A stretch of DNA of 64,000 nt from Rhizobiaceae bacterium (GTDB lineage: Bacteria; Pseudomonadota; Alphaproteobacteria; Rhizobiales; Rhizobiaceae). Both the position numbers and the translations under genes were made by a program. The notes below the pieces were generated by a model that searched no databases, was not told where the DNA came from, and saw only the letters and a list, made by a program, of their open reading frames with translations. The DNA is taken from NCBI GenBank assembly GCA_023953775.1, contig JAMLJD010000006.1, positions 1 to 64,000 of the forward strand, written 5' to 3'. Below are positions 26,118-35,101 of this stretch, in pieces (within the stretch, counting starts at the first letter, position 1; the number at the start of each line of letters is the position of its first letter).

Positions 26118-26870
26118 TCAGTCTTCCGGTTCCGGTGGCTGTTCGGTAGCAGCGGTGTTCTGATAGGCGGCATCGGTCAGCCGTCCCAGCACCTGCAGAT
26201 AGGCGACGAGAGCATCCATCTCGGTGACTTGCGTCGTGACGCCATCGAAGGCGCTAATGGTGGTATCCTCGCCATAGCGCTCGGTCACGCCGGATGCGAA
26301 GTCGGTGTCGGGCGTCGCCTGGCCGTAAGCATCGCGCGCGGCGTTTTCGACCATCTCCTCTGTGTAGGGCACGCCCAGCGCCCGCTGCGCCGCGAGATGT
26401 CTTGGCAGGTCGTCCATCCTCAGTGGTGTGCGCGCCAGCCAGCGATAGGCGGGCATGTTGGATTCGGGCACGACATCGCGCGGATTGTTGAGATGCGCGA
26501 CATGCCAGAAATCGGAGTACTTGCCGCCCACGCGGGCAAGGTCCGGCCCGGTCCGTTTCGAACCCCAAAGCATCGGCCGGTCGTATCGGGACTCGACCGC
26601 CAGCGAATAGGGGCCGTAGCGCTCGACCTCGTCGCGCAGCGTCCTGATCATCTGGCTATGGCAGGCGTAGCAGCCCTCGCGGACATAGATGTTGCGTCCG
26701 GCCAGTTCGAGCGGCGTGTAAAGCCGCATGTCGGGCGCTTCCTCGACAGTCTCGTCGATGGTGAACAGGGGCGCGATTTCGACGATGCCACCAACGCTGG
26801 CCGCCGCGATAATGGCGATGACGAAGCCGATGGCCGAACGTTCGAGCTTGCGATGGAAGAGCTCAGACAT
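26118..26870 (-). CDS. ccoO: cbb3-type oxidase subunit II (monohaem)
   Basis: A 250-residue CcoO/FixO. One N-terminal membrane helix (AIGFVIAIIAAASVGGIVEI) is followed by the haem c site EGCYACHSQMIR and the RTGPDLARVGGKYSDFWH region; the axial methionine is in SNMPAY. It starts three bases after the ccoN stop. Confidence 0.96.
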   Translation of the reverse strand: MSELFHRKLERSAIGFVIAIIAAASVGGIVEIAPLFTIDETVEEAPDMRLYTPLELAGRNIYVREGCYACHSQMIRTLRDEVERYGPYSLAVESRYDRPMLWGSKRTGPDLARVGGKYSDFWHVAHLNNPRDVVPESNMPAYRWLARTPLRMDDLPRHLAAQRALGVPYTEEMVENAARDAYGQATPDTDFASGVTERYGEDTTISAFDGVTTQVTEMDALVAYLQVLGRLTDAAYQNTAATEQPPEPED

Positions 26871-26873
26871 CGG

Positions 26874-28511
26874 TCATTCTCCCGGCACGGCTGCGGGCTG
26901 GACAGGCGCATCGGAACGCAGGGCAGCGAGCGGAGCCGCCCTCACCGTCATCCAGATGTTGTAGCAGCCGACGATTGCGCCGATCAGGAACAGGAGGCCG
27001 CCGAAGGCACGGGCGATGTAGTAGGGATACATGGCGACCAGACTGTCCACGAAGGAATAGGCAAGCGCGCCTTCCTGCGTGTACGTCCTCCACATCAGCC
27101 CCTGGATTATGCCCGAGTTCCACATCGCGAAGACGTAGATCACTGTCCCGGCGATCGCGAGCCAGAAGTGGACTTCGACCAAGGTCGCGGAGTACATGCG
27201 CTCGCGTTTCCAGAGGCTCGGGACCAGCGTGTAGAGCGAGCCGAAGGTGATGAGCGCCACCCAACCAAGAGCGCCCGCGTGGACGTGGCCGACGGTCCAG
27301 TCCGTGTAGTGGCTCAAAGCGTTCACGGGCCGGATCGCCATGAACGACCCCTCGAAGGTCGAAAGCCCGTAGAACACGGCCGCCGCCATCATGAAACGCA
27401 GCGTCGCGTCATCCCGTACCCGGTGCCAGGCGCCGTTGAGGGTCAGCAAGGCGTTGCCTGCGGAGGCCCAGGACGGCACCAGCAGCATGACCGAGAAGGT
27501 CATGCCAAGCGTCTGCACCCAATGCGGCAGGGCGGTGTAGTGCAGATGATGCGAGCCCGCCCACATGTAAAAGAAGGTGATGCCCCAGAAGCTCAGGATC
27601 GACAGCCGATAGGAAAAGATCGGACGCTTCGCCCGCACGGGCAGGTAGTAGTAGAGCATGCCGAGAAAGCCCGCCGTCAGGAAGAAGGCCACGGCGTTAT
27701 GCCCGTACCACCACTGGACCATTGCGTCCTGAACCCCTGGCCAGATCGTGTAACTCTTGGCCTGTCCCCAAGAGATCGGGACGGCGAGGTTGTTCACGAT
27801 GTGCAGGATCGCGACGACCAGGATGAAGGCCATGAAATACCAGTTTGCCACATAGATATGCGGCTCCTTCCGCCGGGCGATCGTCGCGATGTAGAGGACG
27901 AAGTAAGTCACCCAGACAATCACGAGCCACAGGTCGGCATACCATTCTGCTTCGGCGTACTCCTTCGACTGTGTCACGCCCAGCAGATATCCTGAAACGG
28001 CCAGTAAACAGAACAGGTTGAAGCCCAGCAGCACGAACCAGGGACTGAGCTGGCCAGCGAGGCGCGCGCGCGATGTCCGCTGGACAACGTGAAAGGAAGT
28101 CGCGATCAGAGCGTTGCCGCCAAAACCGAAAATCACTCCGGTCGTGTGGGTCGGGCGAAGCCGCCCAAAGGTGGACCATGCCGCGTCGAAGGCGAGATCC
28201 GGCCATGCGAGAAGGGCCGCCACCCAAACGCCCATGAACATTCCGAACACCGCCCAGGCCATCGACAGCACGATTCCGACCTTGATCGGATCGTCATAGT
28301 AGGCAGCGGTCCGATCATCCGTCGGCTCCGGGCCGTAAAAGGAAGCCATGACCAACCAGGCAAGGCCGCCGCCGAACACCATGACGATCACGCCATGCAC
28401 GCCGAGAACGTCGGATCGGCCCACGACCGCCATGGCGAGACCAGCCAGTGCGACCGCGCCCGCAAGCATCAAGGCGTACTGCCGTTCTAAGGAGGTCAGG
28501 TTCGCCAGCAT
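26874..28511 (-). CDS. ccoN: cbb3-type cytochrome c oxidase subunit I
   Basis: A 545-residue haem-copper oxidase subunit with about 12 membrane helices. Haem and copper ligand regions are visible: THTTGVIFGFGGNALIATSF, WWYGHNAVAFFLTAGFLG, AGSHHLHYTALPHW and WTVGHVHAGALGW. High oxygen affinity is characteristic of the family and suits micro-oxic respiration. The start overlaps the regulator's end region with GGAGGAGG just ahead, so it is co-transcribed with the Rrf2 gene. No ccoGHIS assembly genes are in the window. Confidence 0.97.
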   Translation of the reverse strand: MLANLTSLERQYALMLAGAVALAGLAMAVVGRSDVLGVHGVIVMVFGGGLAWLVMASFYGPEPTDDRTAAYYDDPIKVGIVLSMAWAVFGMFMGVWVAALLAWPDLAFDAAWSTFGRLRPTHTTGVIFGFGGNALIATSFHVVQRTSRARLAGQLSPWFVLLGFNLFCLLAVSGYLLGVTQSKEYAEAEWYADLWLVIVWVTYFVLYIATIARRKEPHIYVANWYFMAFILVVAILHIVNNLAVPISWGQAKSYTIWPGVQDAMVQWWYGHNAVAFFLTAGFLGMLYYYLPVRAKRPIFSYRLSILSFWGITFFYMWAGSHHLHYTALPHWVQTLGMTFSVMLLVPSWASAGNALLTLNGAWHRVRDDATLRFMMAAAVFYGLSTFEGSFMAIRPVNALSHYTDWTVGHVHAGALGWVALITFGSLYTLVPSLWKRERMYSATLVEVHFWLAIAGTVIYVFAMWNSGIIQGLMWRTYTQEGALAYSFVDSLVAMYPYYIARAFGGLLFLIGAIVGCYNIWMTVRAAPLAALRSDAPVQPAAVPGE

Positions 28512-28985
28512 TCATCCTCCTCCTAGAGCAGATGCAGGGGCTTCCCCTTGCATTCGGTTCAGCTCAAGCACTTCGAGGAGCTCTTTCCGGTTGCTCACAA
28601 TATCGGCCAGGTTCACGCCGTCGAAGACCTCATGGAACGCGTCGAGCGCCCGGCCGACGACACTTTTGAGCCTGCAAGAGGGCGTGATGGCACAGCCGCC
28701 GCCGGGACGCATGCATTCGGTGAGATCGAAACCGTCCTCCATCTGCCGCATGACATCACCCAAATTGATGTCCTCCGGCGGCCGCGCCAGCGCTATGCCT
28801 CCAGCCCGCCCGCGGGCGGTCGCAAGATAGCCAAGCCGCCCCAGCTTGAGCGCGACTTTCAAAAGGTGATTGCGCGAGATACCGTAGTCGGCCGCGACAT
28901 CCGTGACCCGGCACGACTTGCCGCGATGGATCGCCAGATACATCAGCATTCTAAGAGCGTAATCCGTCTGAAGTGTCAGGCGCAT
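28512..28985 (-). CDS. nsrR: Rrf2 family regulator, NsrR-like (Fe-S, NO sensing)
   Basis: 157 residues. The winged helix (MRLTLQTDYALRMLMYLAIH; AADYGISRNHLLKVALKLGR) matches NsrR/RirA-type Rrf2 proteins. Three cysteines in ECMRPGGGCAITPSCRLK form the expected iron-sulfur site with NsrR-like spacing (x6, x5). Its stop directly abuts the ccoN start, so it heads the oxidase operon. Release from DNA by NO would induce the oxidase and truncated haemoglobin; the palindrome at 29590-29614 is a candidate site. Confidence 0.85.
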   Translation of the reverse strand: MRLTLQTDYALRMLMYLAIHRGKSCRVTDVAADYGISRNHLLKVALKLGRLGYLATARGRAGGIALARPPEDINLGDVMRQMEDGFDLTECMRPGGGCAITPSCRLKSVVGRALDAFHEVFDGVNLADIVSNRKELLEVLELNRMQGEAPASALGGG

Positions 28986-29133
28986 GCGGGCGGCTCCTCG
29001 TCAGTTGGGCAGTGGGCTGCCGAAACTAGGCGAATAGGCGCTGACAATGCGAATGCGCAGGATTGCGGGGGCGCTGTCCTGCCCCGATCGATATCTCGTA
29101 CGCACCGTCGATGCGAGCCCTTTTGCGACCCGG

Positions 29134-29577
29134 TCATCCTGGTGCACCCGTTCCCGGCCGCTCCAGCCGGAAAAACATCGCAAGCCGTAAGCTGCGCGCA
29201 ATTCTCTCCGCGCGGTCGACGAATATTCCGGCGATTTCTGGAGTGCATCGTTCGGCTGCGGCCTGCCTGAAATGGGCCAGCCAGATATCGAAATCCTCGT
29301 CTCGAACCTGGCTGAGCTTGACGTGGGCAGGCACGGGACGGCCGCTGTAGGCGCCGTTCTTGAGGACCACCGAGCACCAGAAATCGGTCATCTTTTCCAG
29401 GTGCGGTTCCCAGTCGCCTTTGATCTCCGACGCAAAAATCGGACCGAGACGACTGTCGGCACGTACGCGCGTATAGAAGTCTCGTACGAGTGCGCCGATG
29501 AACGCGCGGTCCACCAGGGGATCAGCCAGCGGCTGCTCGGGCTGAGGACGGGCGGCTTCCGGGCCGGTAGCAATCAT
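29134..29577 (-). CDS. group III truncated haemoglobin
   Basis: A 147-residue protein of the TrHb3 (Ctb-like) group: LVRDFYTRVRADSRLGPIF, then WEPHLEKMTDFWCSVVLKNG and the proximal-histidine region PVPAHVKLSQV. It binds oxygen or NO and is usually linked with nitrosative stress or low-oxygen growth. ATG at 29577 is preferred to the TTG at 29583. It lies 148 bases upstream of the nsrR-like gene on the same strand and may share its transcript. Confidence 0.9.
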   Translation of the reverse strand: MIATGPEAARPQPEQPLADPLVDRAFIGALVRDFYTRVRADSRLGPIFASEIKGDWEPHLEKMTDFWCSVVLKNGAYSGRPVPAHVKLSQVRDEDFDIWLAHFRQAAAERCTPEIAGIFVDRAERIARSLRLAMFFRLERPGTGAPG

Positions 29578-29589
29578 ATGCAATCACGC

Positions 29590-29614
29590 AAAGTGGTATC
29601 TTTGTAGCCACTTT
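29590..29614. promoter_or_regulatory. palindrome upstream of the truncated haemoglobin gene
   Basis: Perfect 7-bp arms AAAGTGG (29590-29596) and CCACTTT (29608-29614) separated by 11 bases lie 13 bases before the start. The 25-bp span matches the size of Rrf2-family operators, so the adjacent NsrR-like protein is the best candidate ligand. Confidence 0.45.
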
Positions 29615-29818
29615 TAAGACCTGATCGCCATGACTGCAAGCGTTCTGATGTTGAGGTTGCCCCCTGACCCACGCCGACAGCGGGTGGCTCGGGCCGCTGG
29701 CCGAGTCCCGTGCCGCACAGAATCAGCACAGCGGAAGAACGGCATTCCGGGCTTGAGCGCGCGAAGGTCATCGTCGACGGCTGGATCTCGGCAGGCGTAG
29801 TGCACATGAGATCAGTCC

Positions 29819-30001
29819 ATGTGCTTTATCGCGACAGACTGTCTGAGCAAGGAACAGGTCGAGTCATGCAGCCGCCTTGTCTCACTGCTTATTCGCATGA
29901 GCGATGATCTGGATGACGTCGTGAAGCGCCTTGCCCAGGCCGGGCTTGTCGATACCGCCAAATGGTTGCGGTCCATGCAGCAGCCTATAAGACACCTCTG
30001 A
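29819..30001 (+). CDS. possible small protein, 60 aa
   Basis: A short frame with protein-like helical composition (LSKEQVESCSRLVSLLIRMS; DDLDDVVKRLAQAGLVDTAK). No ribosome site is obvious and no family recognised. It may be a fragment; the rest of the stretch from 29615 to 30104 shows no gene. Confidence 0.3.
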   Translation: MCFIATDCLSKEQVESCSRLVSLLIRMSDDLDDVVKRLAQAGLVDTAKWLRSMQQPIRHL

Positions 30002-30104
30002 TCGGCTGATTATCACTCAAGGCGGATAGGCAAGTCGGCTCAATGCGCACGATGTTGATGCCGCAGCCGGCGACCACGGCGGCTTGACCTCGGCAACTCG
30101 TAAG

Positions 30105-30953
30105 TTAGCGTCGGGCGGGCCGCCATCCGGCGGAGCGGGCTTCGGCCTCCGAGCAGAACCATCTCTCGCCTCTGCTCGTCGATATCCTCGTCCGACCGTA
30201 GTGCTCTTGACCGGGTAGATGATAAATCCGCTCCCCGCTCGAGCTGACATTGCCCTTGATGTTGCAGCCTCCTGCTTCCTGCGGGGCATTCATGAGAGGC
30301 GCGATCTGAGCGGGCGCGTCCTGCGCTACGCCACTGGCGGCTCTCCATTCCCATGGCGGCTGGATTTCTCCGGCCCAAATTCCAATGCGTTCCGCTTTGG
30401 CCGCGGCCTGGAATGACGCGTAGGCACCGTTGCTATGCCGAGGCCAATCCATCGCCCAGCCGCTGCGAACCAGTAGCTCTTGGACGCTGGCCCCGTCAGC
30501 ACGGAAGCAGTTTCCAACGAAGCGGCCGTACCGGTCACGTTCGACAAACTCGCACCGGGTAGGAGACGACATACTCAGCAAGTCGCCCAAGGCGGCCGCC
30601 GACTTCGCGCCGCATCGGTATGATTTTCCCGCGCCATCACGGCAGAGTTGGGCCGACTCCGGAGCATCGACGCCGTTGAACCGGATACGTTCGCCGTGGA
30701 TTTGAATGGTGTCTCCGTCAATGACCGAAGCACGCCCCATCAGTGTTGTGCCGGACGACTCAGCACCGATCTGAGGTGCTGTGTCGAATAGCCCGAGATG
30801 CCTGTGCCAATTTACCACACTTAGGTAGATAGATGTTGCCAAAATCAGCAGCGTAAGCGGCAGCAAGAAGGTCTGCAACCTGCGGCTAGGCTTCGGTCTT
30901 CGCCGCCGAAACCGGCGCTTATCAGTACGACGGAACTGAAGCAGGTCTCCCAT
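30105..30953 (-). CDS. membrane-anchored thermonuclease (SNase-like) with C-terminal extension
   Basis: 282 residues: a basic N-terminus, one membrane helix (FLLPLTLLILATSIYLSVV), then a staphylococcal-nuclease-like domain (about 70-190) with VIDGDTIQIHGERIRFNGVD, APES, the catalytic-type ERDRYGRFVG and ELLVRSGWAMDW. A separate C-terminal piece (CNIKGNVSSSGERIYHLPGQ, then ERWFCSEAEARSAGWR) has two spaced cysteines and recurs in rhizobial nucleases of this type. The topology places the nuclease outside the cytoplasm. The start at 30953 follows family pattern over an ATG at 30977. Confidence 0.85.
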   Translation of the reverse strand: MGDLLQFRRTDKRRFRRRRPKPSRRLQTFLLPLTLLILATSIYLSVVNWHRHLGLFDTAPQIGAESSGTTLMGRASVIDGDTIQIHGERIRFNGVDAPESAQLCRDGAGKSYRCGAKSAAALGDLLSMSSPTRCEFVERDRYGRFVGNCFRADGASVQELLVRSGWAMDWPRHSNGAYASFQAAAKAERIGIWAGEIQPPWEWRAASGVAQDAPAQIAPLMNAPQEAGGCNIKGNVSSSGERIYHLPGQEHYGRTRISTSRGERWFCSEAEARSAGWRPARR

Positions 30954-31669
30954 CCCGACATGTTTCCCAGCAAGCACGGTTAGCTACGCTCAACATACCA
31001 CACTCGAATGCATCTTGCTGTGCTGTCGATAGTCTTCAGACGTACCACCACCGACGCTACGAGGTGATCATGGCCATTCACCGACCTGTAGACGGCCGCT
31101 GAGCAGATTTGCTTTCGAGACAGACGTAGCTGCGTCACGCGACTTATCTGAAGACAAGAAACAAGAACTCTGTTCGACCAGCTAAGGAAGGCTATGTCCC
31201 CAAGTTGCAACCGCCACGATCGGTTGCCATAATCGACGCGATCACCGGCAAAGAGATATTGCCGTTAAGCCGGATGCGTCAAGGTCGCAGGTCCGGAGAA
31301 CGGCCAATCAGACTTGGCAACATTCGGACCTGCCGCATGGCTAGCAGCCAACCTTGTGATTGACGACGACATAGTGCCCACGGCACTAAAGTCCTTCCCA
31401 CCGGTTTGTCTGGATAAGGCCCTTCTTATGATCGCGCCGCAGCGCGTAGATGGATTTCTCGAGAGCGAAACCGGGGCAATGCAAGTCAAGCCCGAACAAC
31501 CCCGGCGCCTCTTCATTGGCAAGCGCAATCACACGAGGGAAATTGTCGGCCTCCGCCACACTCGATCCGGCCGAGCATCCATCGCCCCGGGCAGCGCATC
31601 CGAGCAGGACAGATGGAGATACTTGGCCGCATGCCACCAATCTTGCCGGCAGCGTTCCAGAGCGTCGGC
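30954..31669. other. about 700 bases with no confident gene
   Basis: Several overlapping frames exist (for example 30980-31210 on the minus strand and 31314-31780 on the plus strand), but none has recognised motifs or a good start. Given the transposase relic next to it, this is probably degenerate mobile DNA. Confidence 0.4.
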
Positions 31670-31858
31670 TCAGGCTGAGGGCGGAATGCCACCCCAGGCG
31701 TTCGACCTGTGTCGTTCTGCGATGAACATCACGCGCCAGCCGTGCTCGATCAGCGCCAGGCCTTTGGCTGCGGCGAGATGACTCTTGCCCTGAACTCTCC
31801 ATAAGCCCGGTTGCTGCCGGCGCAGCGGCCGTGGGTCATTCCGCCTTGATGTCGCCAT
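31670..31858 (-). pseudogene. IstB-like ATPase fragment (IS21 family relic)
   Basis: A short stretch, GKSHLAAAKGLALIEHGWRV then MFI, matches the Walker A region of IS21-type IstB helper ATPases. The sequence before and after it does not continue the family, so only a fragment remains. Confidence 0.5.
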
Positions 31859-31879
31859 GGGTCTCGCTAAGCTCGCATC

Positions 31880-34363
31880 ATGGCTGTGTCGGGATCCGGA
31901 TGCATGAGACAGGGGCGGGCTAGGAAAGTTCTACGGCTGAGGCTGCTGCTCGTGCTTGTCGTGATGTCGATCGTGGTTCTACCGGCCGGCGGGTCGGTGG
32001 CCCGGGAAGCCCGGCCTCTTGAGGGAATAGCACTTGTGGTAGGCAATGCCGACTATGTCGGCGACCACGCGGACTTGCCGAACCCTGTCAATGACGCCCT
32101 TGCAATGAAAGAGTTGTTCGACCGTCTCGGCTTCCAGACAACGCTGGTGACGGACCGCGATGCTCGCCGCCTTGCGCGCGACCTCGACAATTTCGTGGAC
32201 GATGCCGAAGGCGCCGATGTGGCCGTGGTCTACTATGCCGGACACGGCATCGAGGCCGATGGCGAGAACTTCCTGGTCCCAATAGATGCCGACCTTGCCG
32301 CACCGGAGGTGGCCGGTGAGGCGCTGGTGCCGATCTCCGCCTTCCTTGAACGGATTCAGGCCACCGTGCCCGTCTCGATCGTCATGCTCGATGCCTGACG
32401 CGACAGCCCGTTTCCGCCGGGCTCAGTGGCGCGGCGCGACGCCTCGTCCGTCCCCGTTCCGGTGGGACCGGCGGGCCTCGGCGAGACGCGGGGCGCCGTC
32501 CCCTCGGCAGTGCAGACCAAGCATAACGCACAGGATTACGGCACGGTGATCGCATTCGCCGCGGCACCCGGCAAGGCTGCCCTCGACGGCGCGCCGGGCG
32601 GCAACAGCTACTATGCGGCGGCCGTTCTTCGCCATCTCGACGCAATGGCTGGAGAGGAGTTCGGCACGGTGATGCGCATGATCGCCCAGGAGGTCTATCT
32701 GAAGACCTCGGGTCGGCAGGTCCCCTGGATCAACGAGAGCCTGCGACAACTGCTTTATTTCGGGGGGGTACCGGCGCCGCTTGCGGGCGAGGAAGGCGAT
32801 CTGCTTGCCGAGCGGCGGCAACTCCTCGTCACCATCGCCGCCCTGCCAGATATTGAGCGGCGGCAGGTGGAGCGCGTAGCCGAGCGGGGCGGCGTGTCTC
32901 TGGATGCCGTCTACGGCATGCTCCGCGCACTGGGCAGCGAGGTGCCGGACGATCCGGCGAAGCTGGAGGAGGTTCTGCGCGCCGAGGCCGAGCGTTTCGC
33001 GAAGGTTCTGGCCGAGCGCGAGGTAGTCGACAATCCCGATCCGGAGATCGCGCGGCTGACGGCGTTGGCGGACGGGGCCGAGCAAGAAGGTCTTCTTACC
33101 ACCGCCAATACTCTTCGCGAGCGGGCCAAGGCGCGCTTCCGCGAGATCGAGCCGACGCTGGAGATGCAGCAGGCTGCGATCGACCAGCGCTACATCGAGG
33201 GGGCTGCCGTGTTTGCCCGAAGCGCGGAGACGAAGGCACTCGCCTTCAACCATCTCGCGGCGGCGGCCGACTATGCCGAAGCCTTCACTCGTGTCGAGCG
33301 GCGCGATGCGCAACTTGCCTGGCGCTACAAGAATGCCGAGGTTCTGGCCCTTACCGACCATGGCAACTACAAGGGCGACAATGCCGCGCTTACGCGCGCG
33401 ATCGAGGCCGGCAGGTGGGCCTTGCGCATTGCAGAAGAACTCGGCGACCGCGAAGGTCAGGCCGCAACGCAGAACAATCTCGGAAATGCGCTACGGCGCC
33501 TCGGCGAACGCGAACGCGACACGACTCACTTGGAGGAAGCCGTTGTCGCCTATCGAGCAGCCCTTCTTGAGTTCACTCGCGAGCGCGTACCGCTCCGCTG
33601 GGGGCATACGCAGAACAACCTCGGGGTCGTACTTGCGACGCTGGGGCTACGAAACAGTGATAGGGTGAGGCTGGAGGAGGCTATTGACGCCTATCGAGCC
33701 GCCCTCTTGGAAATCACCCGCGAACGCGTCCCGCTCGACTGGGCGGCGACGCAGAACAATCTCGGCAATGCGCTTGGAACGATTGGCGAGCGCGAGAGCG
33801 GCACGGCAAAGCTGCAGGAGGCTGTCGACGCCTATCGTGCCGCGCTCGAGGAACGCATCCGCGAGCGCGTCCCGCTCGACTGGGCGCACACGCAGAACAA
33901 TCTCGGTATTGCGCTCTGGCGGCTCGGTGAGCGGGAACATGGTACGGCAAGGCTTGAGGAGGCCGTCGAGGCCTATCGCGCAGCACTTATGGAGCTCACC
34001 CGCGAGCGCGTGCCGCTCCATTGGGCACAGACACGATTTAATCTTGGGAGAGCACTCGCGGAAATTGGCGATCGGGAAAGCGGAGCGGCAAGGCTGAAGG
34101 AGGCAGTCACTGCCTATCGTGCGACGCTTGAGGAATACACCCGTGAGCGCGTGCCGCTTGGCTGGGCAAGAACACAGGTCCATCTTGGCAACACTCTCAC
34201 GGAGATCGGACGGAGATCGGCCCGCAGGGCGGCAGCCGAGGAGGGACGCGACGCAATCGCGGCAGCGTGGGAAGTCTATCAGGAGTCAGGGTACAGTCAG
34301 TATGACGCCTATTTCCAGCAGCGGATCAGCGAAATTGACGACATGCTCGCTGCGATGGAATGA
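31880..34363 (+). CDS. caspase-like (peptidase C14) protein with TPR repeats; TGA at the catalytic Cys codon
   Basis: One continuous frame of 828 codons broken only by TGA at 32396-32398 (codon 173). Order: signal peptide or anchor (about residues 15-40), caspase p20-like domain with GIALVVGNADYVGD, catalytic His122 in VVYYAGHGIEADG, and IVMLDA-TGA-RDSPFPPGS, where family members read DAC-R-[DN]-[NS]-P-F. TGA therefore replaces exactly the catalytic cysteine (TGC or TGT would be one change away). Downstream the frame stays intact for 655 codons: caspase end (GRQVPWINESLRQLLYFGG), a linker, and five to six TPR-like repeats of 47 residues. A selenocysteine codon, a nonsense mutation, or a base error are all possible. 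If terminated, a second product could start at about 32426. Confidence 0.75.
32405..32423 (+). other. hairpin seven bases after the in-frame TGA
   Basis: A perfect 6-bp stem (AGCCCG with CGGGCT) and 7-base loop TTTCCGC lies immediately 3' of the TGA at the caspase catalytic codon. Bacterial selenocysteine insertion elements are hairpins in this area, though they usually have their loop slightly further downstream and a G early in it. GC-rich DNA also makes such stems by chance. Confidence 0.35.
33470..34216 (+). repeat. tandem 141-bp repeats encoding TPR units
   Basis: Five full units and a partial one begin at about 33470, 33611, 33752, 33893, 34034 and 34175. Each encodes 47 residues of the form QNNLGxALxxLGERExxTxx, then LEEAVxAYRAALxExTRERV and PLxWAxT. 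DNA similarity between units is high, so expansion or contraction by recombination is likely. Confidence 0.85.
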
Positions 34364-34368
34364 AGCTG

Positions 34369-34807
34369 TCAGGGCATCCTGGCCTTTGGTCCGCACCGCA
34401 ACCGCCGCACCACGTGATACCCACCGGTTATCAGCTGATTGATCCGATGACCATGTTCATCAGCAGCAGCGCCGTCGGCTATGAACTGCAATGCGCCGAC
34501 ACGGTCATGGCCAATGGCAGCGAGCAGTCTGTAAGCATCGAAGCCTGCGGCCCCTACCCGCTGCGCGACGCACTTTCGCAAAGCGTCGGAGTTCGGAAGC
34601 AGATTATCGAAGACTTCGACAACCGGTTCACCCCGGTAGGCATCCTCGCGCAGTGGCAGGGACAAGGAAACGGGAAGCGCATTCTCCCATGACAGCGCTC
34701 TCGTCGTACTGAAACGAAATGGAACCGCTCGCTGCCTTGTTCAGATATCAGACAAGGCGATTGTTGAGCAGAGTACACTGCGGCGCGTGTTGACGGCGTC
34801 GCGCCAT
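34369..34807 (-). pseudogene. hipA: HipA-type toxin kinase, N-terminal remnant with frameshifts
   Basis: After several shifts the reading recovers the HipA N-terminal domain: ARRRQHAP at the start, LPVSLSLPLRE-like SLSLPLREDAYRGEPVVEVF, DNLLPNSDALRK and DAYRLLAAIGHDRVGALQFI. Only about 145 of roughly 430 residues are present; the kinase core is gone. It starts within the hipB stop region, the classical hipBA arrangement. Confidence 0.78.
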
Positions 34808-35057
34808 CAAAAATATCCTCGATGTCGCTAGGAGTCCCCTTGGAACGCGGGGATATGAGGAATTCCAGATCGAGCGCCGCCAGCACCGTCAAGATCGTTT
34901 CCAGCTTTGTAGCCGGGTTGCCGCCTTCAATGAGTGATACTGTTTCCTGTCTCAGGGCGGATATTTCGCCGAGTTAGGTTTGGCTAAGACCTCGCTTTTT
35001 TCGGGCGCGGCGGATCAGATTACCAATCTGTTTTGGTGTATGTGCGAGTTCGGTCAT
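34805..35057 (-). pseudogene. hipB: HipB-type antitoxin with in-frame TAA
   Basis: An XRE helix-turn-helix antitoxin: MTELAHTPKQIGNLIRRARK, then KRGLSQT-stop-LGEISALRQETVSLIEG, then NPATKLETILTVLAALDLEF. The TAA stands where relatives usually have a glutamate codon (GAA to TAA). The reading also runs past the expected stop, as if one T were lost in the T run near 34810. The IS5-type element lies 45 bases upstream of its start. Confidence 0.78.
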
Positions 35058-35101
35058 TTTTACTCCCAAACACCGATTATGCGGCAGTTCCGATAAAACT
35101 A

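Noticed and set aside
26229-27995. 588-codon open frame opposite ccoO and ccoN
   Set aside because: Shadow of two well-supported oxidase genes; composition rich in Arg, His and Asp is typical of such shadows.
31880-34363. TGA reassigned to tryptophan or cysteine in this organism
   Set aside because: Many intact genes here end in TGA, often inside ATGA overlaps (for example 9992-9994, 19282-19284), so TGA is a normal stop.
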